NCBI GenBank assembly: GCA_029582265.1 | Contig: CM055819.1 | Span: forward strand, 28,099,064 to 28,163,063 | DNA from: Zoroaster sp. YZ-2022 | Taxonomy: Eukaryota; Echinodermata; Asteroidea; Forcipulatida; Zoroasteridae | Length of the DNA stretch: 64,000 nucleotides | Direction: 5' to 3' | Shown here: one piece after another, positions 57,367-64,000 of the stretch | Numbering within the stretch: the stretch's first letter is position 1 | Layout: the number at the start of each line of letters is the position of its first letter | The notes under the pieces: generated by a model | Told to the model about the DNA's origin: nothing | Seen by the model: only the letters and a program-made list of their open reading frames with translations | Databases searched by the model: none | Translations under genes and position numbers: made by a program

Positions 57367-58620
57367 CTGTAATTCAACAAAGAAATATATCAAAATGTGT
57401 GCATTCCTGGCTGTAGGCCAACCAACGACTGTAATTCAACAAAGAAATATATCAAAATGTGTGCATTCCTGGCTGTAGGCCAACCAACGACTGTAATTCA
57501 ACAAAGAAATATATCAAAATGTGTGCATTCCTGGCTGTAGGCCAACCAACGACTGTAATTCAACAAAGAAATATATCAAAATGTGTGCATTCCTGGCTGT
57601 AGGCCAACCAACGACTGTAATTCAACAAAGAAATATATCAAAATGTGTGCATTCCTGGCTGTAGGCCAACCAACGACTGTAATTCAACAAAGAAATATAT
57701 CAAAATGTGTGCATTCCTGGCTGTAGGCCAACCAACGACTGTAATTCAACAAAGAAATATATCAAAATGTGTGCATTCCTGGCTGTAGGCCAACCAACGA
57801 CTGTAATTCAACAAAGAAATATATTAAAATGTGTGCATTCCTGGCTGTAGGCCAACCAACGACTGTAATTCAACAAAGAAAGGTCTACAAATGTGTGCAT
57901 TCCTGGCTGTAGGCCAACCAACGACTGTAATTCAACAAAGAAATATATTAAAATGTGTGCATTCCTGGCTGTAGGCCAACCAACGACTGTAATTCAACAA
58001 AGAAATATATCAAAATGTGTGCATTCCTGGCTGTAGGCCAACCAACGACTGTAATTCAACAAAGAAATATATCAAAATGTGTGCATTCCTGGCTGTAGGC
58101 CAACCAACGACTGTAATTCAACAAAGAAATATATTAAAATGTGTGCATTCCTGGCTGTAGGCCAACCAACGACTGTAATTCAACAAAGAAATATATCAAA
58201 ATGTGTGCATTCCTGGCTGTAGGCCAACCAACGACTGTAATTCAACAAAGAAATATATCAAAATGTGTGCATTCCTGGCTGTAGGCCAACCAACGACTGT
58301 AATTCAACAAAGAAATATATCAAAATGTGTGCATTCCTGACTGTAGGCCAACCAACGACTGTAATTCAACAAAGAAATATATCAAAATGTGTGCATTCCT
58401 GGCTGTAGGCCAACCAACGACTGTAATTCAACAAAGAAATATATCAAAATGTGTGCATTCCTGGCTGTAGGCCAACCAACGACTGTAATTCAACAAAGAA
58501 ATATATCAAAATGTGTGCATTCCTGGCTGTAGGCCAACCAACGACTGTAATTCAACAAAGAAATATATCAAAATGTGTGCATTCCTGGCTGTAGGCCAAC
58601 CAACGACTGTAATTCAACAT
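57335..58620. repeat. 62-bp tandem array, 20 copies beyond the native exon 4 edge
   Basis: GTGTGCATTCCTGGCTGTAG starts at 57397 and recurs every 62 bp to 58575. The native exon edge supplies the first instance (57337). Units are almost identical, so the expansion is recent. Confidence 0.97.
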
Positions 58621-58626
58621 ACAAAT

Positions 58627-58870
58627 CGTCGTGTCAGTGCAAAAACGTCATATGTTCACAATGCAATAAGGTCGTATGTACAGCGCGTCATCAATCTGCA
58701 TAAATTTACACACATTAAAAAATGTTTGTGCAACAACGTCGTATCTCAGCCATTGCTTTTGTGCATTCATCCGGGAACTTGTTACATACGACCTTTTTGC
58801 ACTGACACAAACTGGTTTTGCGCAAAAATGTCGTAACTCGGAGATACAACGTTTTTGCACTGACACGACG
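58627..58870. mobile_element. MITE (CGTCGTGTCAGTGCAAAAACGT ends) inserted in the 62-bp array
   Basis: CGTCGTGTCAGTGCAAAAAC with its inverse at the right, and AAAT on both flanks. It interrupts the last array unit. Confidence 0.82.
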
Positions 58871-58875
58871 AAATA

Positions 58876-59107
58876 TACATAACAGCAAAAGAAACGTCAC
58901 CCCCTAAATTTTGATAAGTCTGAGAACGTGTTTAGCTTATGTGTCCTCAGACGTCATGCATGACGAATTTTGATGTCAACCAAATTTGCCACATTGTGTT
59001 CGTGTTACACTCCATACTCATAATATTCTTCATTAAACTAATTATATTAATTATAAAATGAAAATAATAAATATTTTTAGGGGTGACGTTTCTTTTGCTG
59101 TTATGTA
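58876..59107. mobile_element. TA-flanked MITE inserted in the same unit
   Basis: TACATAACAGCAAAAGAAAC and its inverse. The sequence resumes with ATATCAAAATGTGTTT, the remainder of the array unit. Confidence 0.85.
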
Positions 59108-59275
59108 TATATCAAAATGTGTTTAGGACATTTTTTTTCAGGTTTTTATTAGCATACAAAACATAAGCTTTGGCGAACTGGTGATTACTTTCTGGATGAA
59201 AAAAAAAATGTTTGCGCTAACTGGCATGGATCAATGGAAAGAGTCAAATTATCACTTGATACCCATGACTTCAAA

Positions 59276-59547
59276 TAACCCTAACCCCCTAGGTATTCTG
59301 GCTAGGAACCTTCCTGAATTCTCCAAAATCCATCAGTGCACTTTTGGAAACATGCCCTTATCTTCAAAATGCACCATGCATTTTCGTTGATCTTTCATAT
59401 TCAGCACTTTATGGGCCTGGACTTCTTTGCCAGGTAGTAATTTTATCCCATTTGAAGAGGTGAAAGTACCAGTTTCCAACAGTGCTTAATTTTTTTCCCC
59501 AAAAAGTGCCCCTTGGAGGATTTTGCAGGATTTGGGGTTGTTAGGAA
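59276..59547. mobile_element. MITE family F, copy
   Basis: AACCCTAACCCCCTAGG at the left and GGGGTTGTTAGG at the right. Confidence 0.83.
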
Positions 59548-59756
59548 TAAAAATAATAGTTTCACAAAGCGTCAATAATGCAAAATAGCTACTTCTGGCT
59601 ACTCCAACAGCCCAATACCTTTAAAAAACAAACAAACTTGGCAGCGTTTTACATATTTGTACCAAAAGTAGGTTAAGTATTTGTTGGATTTACCATGCTA
59701 CACCCATTGTCCATTATAGACCATTTTCCAAGGGAGTCCAATGTGATGGAATTGTA

Positions 59757-60022
59757 TACTACTCAAAACAATTTAGGGAACACCGGATTTTTAACATCAA
59801 ATAGGTTTGAAATGTTCCATGAACCGGGATTTTCATTTGCAACCCCCTCTCTCTTTCAGTAGTCATGTCATGAAATGTGTAATCACTACATGCATCCTTT
59901 ATCATATGTTTCATTGTGCAGTTGTTTCTCATCAATTCTGTGAAACATTGTGTTTATCTGAAATAAATGATCTTGCTTTAACTGAGATTATAACGGTGTT
60001 CCCTAAATTGTTTTGAGTAGTA
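59757..60022. mobile_element. 266-bp Tc1-like MITE, second copy
   Basis: TACTACTCAAAACAATTTAG and its inverse with TA flanks, about 95 percent like 35784-36049 by eye. Confidence 0.85.
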
Positions 60023-60079
60023 TATTAAATGCCAGGACCACCTCGTGAATGTTATACAACCATCATTCAATACTCTTGA

Positions 60080-60562
60080 TTAACCCTCCTACTACAGCTG
60101 CACTTTAGTGGCAAGTAGCTATAGTGGTCAAAATCAGTCAACTGCCCGTTTTGACTGTTGACCCAAATGTGCGCACAGGGGCATTTTTGACTGGTTTTTA
60201 TCATTTTGACCACCCGCAACAATACCAGACAATGCTTTTACCAGTAAAAAAAACCAGTCGACTCATTTTTGACCTGTAAATGTACTTACTACACGCATGG
60301 GTTTGACTAGATATACCTTGGCAAGTATATCAACATTTTGACTGATTCTGACCCTTGCAGTAGTAGGAGGGTTAAGTGGTTTTTACTGTCATTTTGACCA
60401 CCCTGAACAATACCAGACAATGCTTTTACAAGTAAAAAAAAAAAAAAACGGTTGATGTACTTACTTCACGTAAGATTTGACTTTTAAGTGCACTAGATAT
60501 GCCTTGGCAAGTATATCAACATTTTGACTGATTTTGACCCTTGCAGTCATAGAAGGGTTAAT
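60080..60562. mobile_element. MITE family E, a complete copy and an adjoining partial copy
   Basis: TAACCCTCCTACTACAGCTG at 60080. The first right end GTAGGAGGGTTAA is at about 60376, followed by a second right half to about 60562. Confidence 0.82.
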
Positions 60563-60605
60563 CTACATATACCAATGCCAACCACAATTCCTATTTTCTA
60601 TTTAC

Positions 60606-60799
60606 CAGAGAGATTGATGTAAGCCAGATATCTCATACTGCACAGCATGTTGTTGTAAGATTGTCTTCGCTATGGCGGGTAACTCTCCGTCCCACGCCCC
60701 AAGTTGATCTAGTCTAGCTACTTCATGATGTACAATGTGAAGCCATAAGACCCGATGAACGGTCTGCGGACTCAGCACCTGGTAGGACTGATTTGCTCT
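60606..60799 (-). CDS. UNC13D-like: UNC13-like exon 3 (start of MUN region)
   Basis: 64 codons plus 2 bases, including VLWLHIVHHEVARLD, WDGEL and LHQSL. These align with the HLLQQLVSHEVTQHE / WDGSL / FHQSM block of UNC13D. Acceptor TTTTATTTTAG, donor CTG|GTAAAT. Confidence 0.93.
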
Positions 60800-60903
60800 C
60801 TAAAATAAAATGAAGAAATAACTGATCGTTTAATAAGCGATCCCTCAGTTTAAAAATGATTTGAGTAATTCAATCAATCTTCAGTTGCTATTACCCAACC
60901 TAC

Positions 60904-61008
60904 CTGCAGAGCCATTTTGAGATTGAGTACGATCTCTCCGCTGGTCTTGGAGCGACTGGACTTGCTAATAAGTGGAAATCTGCCGTTAAGACCCCAACTT
61001 GGAATACT
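60904..61008 (-). CDS. UNC13D-like: UNC13-like exon 2 (C2A to MUN linker)
   Basis: 35 codons, phase 0 to 0, starting SIPSWGLNGRFPL and ending IVLNLKMALQ. This corresponds to the C2A exit with the xxWYPL and LQFQL positions. Acceptor TTTCCTCAG, donor CAG|GTAGGT. Confidence 0.88.
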
Positions 61009-61086
61009 CTGAGGAAAGTACAAATAAATAAACACATCAACGCACAGTAGAATGACTGTCCAGTTAGACTTTTATCTAGCACATCT

Positions 61087-61378
61087 GATATCCTGCAAAA
61101 TCCTCCAAGGGGCACTTTTGGGGAAAAATTAAATACTGTTGGAAACTGGTACTTTCACCTCTTCAAATGCGGCAAAATTACTACCTGGCAAGAAGTACAG
61201 GCCATAAGTGCTGAATATGAAAGATCAATGAAAATGCATGGTGCATTTTAAAGATAAGGGCATGTGTTCAAAATTGCACTGATGGATTTTGGAGGATTCG
61301 GGGAGGTTCCTAGCCAGAATACCTAGGGGGTTAGGGTTAAAGTAGGTTCCTAGCCAGAATACCTAGGGGTTAGGGTTA
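61087..61378. mobile_element. MITE family F, inverted copy
   Basis: Reads in reverse from ATCCTGCAAAATCCTCCAAG to CCTAGGGGGTTAGGGTTAA, then a second short terminal repeat to 61378. Confidence 0.82.
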
Positions 61379-61592
61379 ATCTACATTTACTAGTGTAATT
61401 GTGTTTAGTAAGTTGTGTTTAATAAGGACTTAGATGTAAATTGTAAGTGACTTAACAACCAGGACTATTAGCAAATGCAAAAGTCTCCCAAGATGCACCG
61501 GTCTGTGCAAATTGAACCTGTCAAAGACTCGGCTAGCAGTGTCTACCCAGTACAACCTACACCTGCTGCACTGTGTAAGTGGTAAGGGAGGA

Positions 61593-61820
61593 GTCATGGT
61601 ACAGCCAAGCCTTTGAGAAGCCTGGCCAGGCCCAGGCTACCTGGCCTCCTTATTGTCTTTTGTGAGTCCTAATCCTGTAACAATACAGTACCTGCCAATC
61701 AACATAACCTGGGGTTCTGGAGGGCCTAGCCCAGGCAAGCAGAGCTCATTATATAGGCCAGTAGGCAGGGGGGAAAGCCTGGGCCTGGCCGGGCTTCTCA
61801 AATGCTTGGCTGTACCATGA
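61593..61820. mobile_element. inverted-repeat MITE, 228 bp
   Basis: TCATGGTACAGCCAAGC and GAGAAGCCTGGCCAGGCCC mirror GGGCCTGGCCGGGCTTCTC and GCTTGGCTGTACCATGA. Confidence 0.83.
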
Positions 61821-62016
61821 CTTTGGCACTTGTCCCTAAGTTCCCAATCATATTATTACAACATGTGGGGAGGGGCTACATACATGCCCTAAATGAATTG
61901 AGGATAAAATATCGGATTTGCCATTGTTTCCCCCAATATAATTGACAATGTCTAGTGTCACTTGACCATGTACATGTCTATGTAAGCACATGTTCACATT
62001 AACTTCAAGGCATTAT

Positions 62017-62332
62017 TAACCCTCCTACTATAGCTGCACTTTTAGTGGCAAGTAGCTACAGAGGTCAAAATCAATCAACTGCCCGTTTTGACTGTTGACC
62101 CAAATGTGCACACAGGGGCATTTTTGACTGGTTTTTACTGTCATTTTGACCACCCTCAACAATACAAGACAATGCTTTTACCAGTCAAAAACGGTCAACT
62201 CATTTTGACCTGTAAATGTACTTACTACACGTAAGGTTTGACAGTGTTTGACTTTTAAGTGCACTAGATATACCTTGGCAAGTATATCAACATTTTGACT
62301 GATTTTGACCTTTGTCATAGTAGGAGAGTTAA
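62017..62332. mobile_element. MITE family E, copy 8
   Basis: TTAACCCTCCTACTATAGC and TAGTAGGAGAGTTAA ends. Confidence 0.85.
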
Positions 62333-62506
62333 TACTCAGCTGATATCCTGTTGTATGTACATGTACAATTGTAGATGGTTTAATCAGATTCAAGTCTCAT
62401 GTCATACCTGTATCACGATTCAATGACAGGCACAGCGTAATTATGGCATAACTTTCTGACTACCAAGTCGCTACTACACACCATGTCTCTAGACTATGAC
62501 AACATT

Positions 62507-63192
62507 ATATGTGACCGTGGCTCTGGCAAAACCCTAAACTTGGACCCAACTGTTCGGAGTGACCTCACAAAATTTATCGTGAAAATTAACAATGTTTCCA
62601 ACAATGTTTCAGGAATTTTCCTTTTCCATCAAAATCTAGAGAAAATGCTCCACACCTATATGTGACCATCCACCACGAACGGGCTGTAAAGTCGCACACG
62701 CTGATTTAGCAGTACGGCTTGAAATGCATGAAAAATCAGTCGGTTGGCCATTTTGGTATTTTTTTAGAAATGAAAAGTTTGAAATATTCTCCTTTAGTTC
62801 TGAAAATTTCAGAATTAAATTCAATTTCAAAAATCATGAAAACCACGTTTTCTTTCGGGCAATGAGTTCATAAATCTGTACAAAATGTAAGTTTATATGA
62901 AGTTTATATGAAAGTGTAAGTAACCAGTGTAATGACTTTGATACACCATAACTTCACGTAGGAATATAGGAATGACTTGTGTTTGGTATCATTTTAAACC
63001 TTATGATATACTCTTTCCAAAAATATATGAACCTCCAAATGTGAAATTTTTGACTTTACAGCCCCTTTGTGGTGGATGGTCACATATAGTGACATGAAAA
63101 TCTCAAACTGGTCCCTGGGGGTCCGTTTTTGACCTTTTCATTGCTGTTACGCATTATGGTAAATGACGATACGTTTTGGGTTTTGTCACATA
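62507..63192. mobile_element. MITE family D copy interrupted by another MITE
   Basis: GTGACCGTGGCTCTGGCAAA at the left, GGGTTTTGTCACATA at the right. The 62661-63084 insertion (ends TGTGACCATCCACCACGAAC and inverse, TATA on both sides) splits it. Confidence 0.85.
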
Positions 63193-63256
63193 TTTGAATA
63201 GATAGTTGTATTCATCAAGTCACCTGATACCAAACCTTGAACCAATTACTACTCAC

Positions 63257-63341
63257 ATCTAGTTTGATGTTGACACATCCCAAGAAGTCATCAGGGTTAT
63301 TACCACCAAGCCTTGTAGATTGAATCACCTCCTTCAGTAAT
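63257..63341 (-). CDS. UNC13D-like: UNC13-like exon 1 in window (end of C2A)
   Basis: Encodes LLKEVIQSTRLGGNNPDDFL and then GCVNIKLD, matching the last C2A strands (xDDFLGNVVLRL in UNC13D). The donor GAT|GTGAGT is clear. The acceptor CGACAG has a weak pyrimidine tract, so the 5' edge is less sure. Exit phase 0. Confidence 0.82.
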
Positions 63342-63423
63342 CTGTCGTCGACATATCAACAATATTTTATATTAGTATACTTTGAATCTCTACAGCATGA
63401 AGTAACACAAGTCTTTGTTGATG

Positions 63424-63775
63424 GAGTGGCATGGCCGAGCGGTTTAGTGCATCGGATTTGTGTTCTGATGGCATCAGTCGTCAGAATGTGGGTTCGAATC
63501 CCGACCGCGACCGTGGTGCTTGTGTCCTTGAGCAAGACACTTTACCATAATTGCTTCTCTTCACCCAGGGGTAAATGGGTACCTGTGAGGGCAGAGTTGG
63601 TTGTTGTGTTTGATTAGCCCCATATGTGCCGAAATGGCAGCAATTGAACTGTATACTCCCAGGGAGCCGAGATGGTTTCAGGAATGATTTATGCGCCTGA
63701 TGAGCAGGGGGTAATAATACAATGCGCCTTGAGCACCAGTTTGGTGGATACGGGCGCTATATAAGTCTACATATG
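63424..63775 (+). mobile_element. tRNA-Leu-derived SINE, copy 11
   Basis: GGCATGGCCGAGCGGTTTAG head, GGGTTCGAATCCCGACC box B, body, 3' end GGATACGGGCGCTATATAAG. Little tail. Confidence 0.88.
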
Positions 63776-64000
63776 CACACACAAATGACATCAGTGTTCA
63801 TACATGTAGATAAAAGAAATTTGCAAAATGAACGTCATTGGTCTTGTTACGCTTCAAATCTAGCAGGTTCTTAATTTCTCAAAGGCAAAATGGGACGAAA
63901 AACAGACATGTACATATATATACATAAGCCCAAGAGTAGGCGGAAGCTAGTCAGGTGTGAAATGAACACAAAAGAAAAAGAAATAAAAAAACAGAGTCAG

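Larger units (their letters stand above)
29005..63341 (-). other. UNC13D-like: UNC13D (Munc13-4)/BAIAP3-like gene, 22 exons, 5' end outside window
   Basis: The product belongs to the C2-MUN-C2 family that docks and primes secretory granules by acting on SNAREs and binding membrane through Ca2+-regulated C2 domains (established for UNC13D and BAIAP3). The 22 exons give 888 codons plus stop; full-length UNC13D is about 1,090 residues, so the N-terminus and most of C2A are missing here. Domains in order are the C2A end (DDFLGC), the MUN/MHD region (HQSL-RWLAYSQ, KHSTSAVDVATCFAQ, LDWPD) and C2B. The C2B Ca2+ loops look intact: Asp in KDKSGTSDPYV, and MYDHDMITSDDLEGE. The tail NSPFLVSALKDRTTDKVAQEF matches the short C-terminus of this subfamily. 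Some blocks are closer to UNC13D and others to BAIAP3, so the exact orthology is open. Four tandem arrays and many transposons lie in its introns. Confidence 0.93.

Noticed and set aside
57335..58620. Possible CRISPR-like array of regular repeats
   Set aside because: Units are contiguous with no distinct spacers, the sequence is eukaryotic, and the unit derives from an exon edge.

Overview
This window is animal nuclear DNA, not bacterial. Coding sequence occurs only as short exons with GT/AG junctions separated by kilobase introns, and most of the rest is interspersed and tandem repeat. The gene content (a Notch-modifying fringe glycosyltransferase and an UNC13D/BAIAP3-type C2-MUN exocytosis protein) and the dense small-transposon load suggest a marine invertebrate deuterostome. 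An echinoderm is my best guess, but this is inference and the species cannot be fixed from the sequence alone.

Layout. Both recognised genes are on the minus strand, so they read from right to left. (1) About 63341 down to 29005: an UNC13D (Munc13-4)/BAIAP3-like gene. I reconstructed 22 exons by hand, running from the end of the C2A domain through the MUN/MHD region and C2B to the stop codon; the 5' exons lie beyond the right edge. The joined frame is open throughout (888 codons plus stop) and every exon phase fits its neighbour. (2) About 29004 to 20062: a roughly 9-kb intergenic region made of nested transposons, including a LINE with a reverse transcriptase. (3) 20061 down to 3967: exons 1-6 of a fringe-like gene; the remaining 3' exons must lie left of position 1.

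Repeats. At least 12 copies of a tRNA-Leu-derived SINE with an (ATT)n tail are present, and its 3' end resembles the 3' end of the LINE at 21.4-23.2 kb. About a dozen families of short inverted-repeat DNA transposons occur. Several are hAT-like with exact 8-bp target duplications (9322-11896, 22149-22508, 27929-28966, 46681-48648), and others are Tc1/mariner-like with TA targets. Many are inserted into one another.

Most interesting observation. Four independent tandem-repeat arrays (units of 66, about 110, 60 and 62 bp) each begin exactly at an exon-intron junction and carry a copy of that splice site plus adjoining exon sequence: the donor of fringe exon 5, the donor of UNC13-like exon 8, and the acceptors of UNC13-like exons 14 and 4. 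The last has about 20 extra decoy acceptors. I know of no named element class with this behaviour. It may be a local mutational process that amplifies exon edges, with possible effects on splicing.

How the genes relate. Fringe acts in the Golgi on Notch O-fucose; UNC13D/BAIAP3 proteins prime and dock secretory or dense-core granules. I see no functional link beyond adjacency on the same strand. All exon models are manual and have not been tested by alignment or transcript data.
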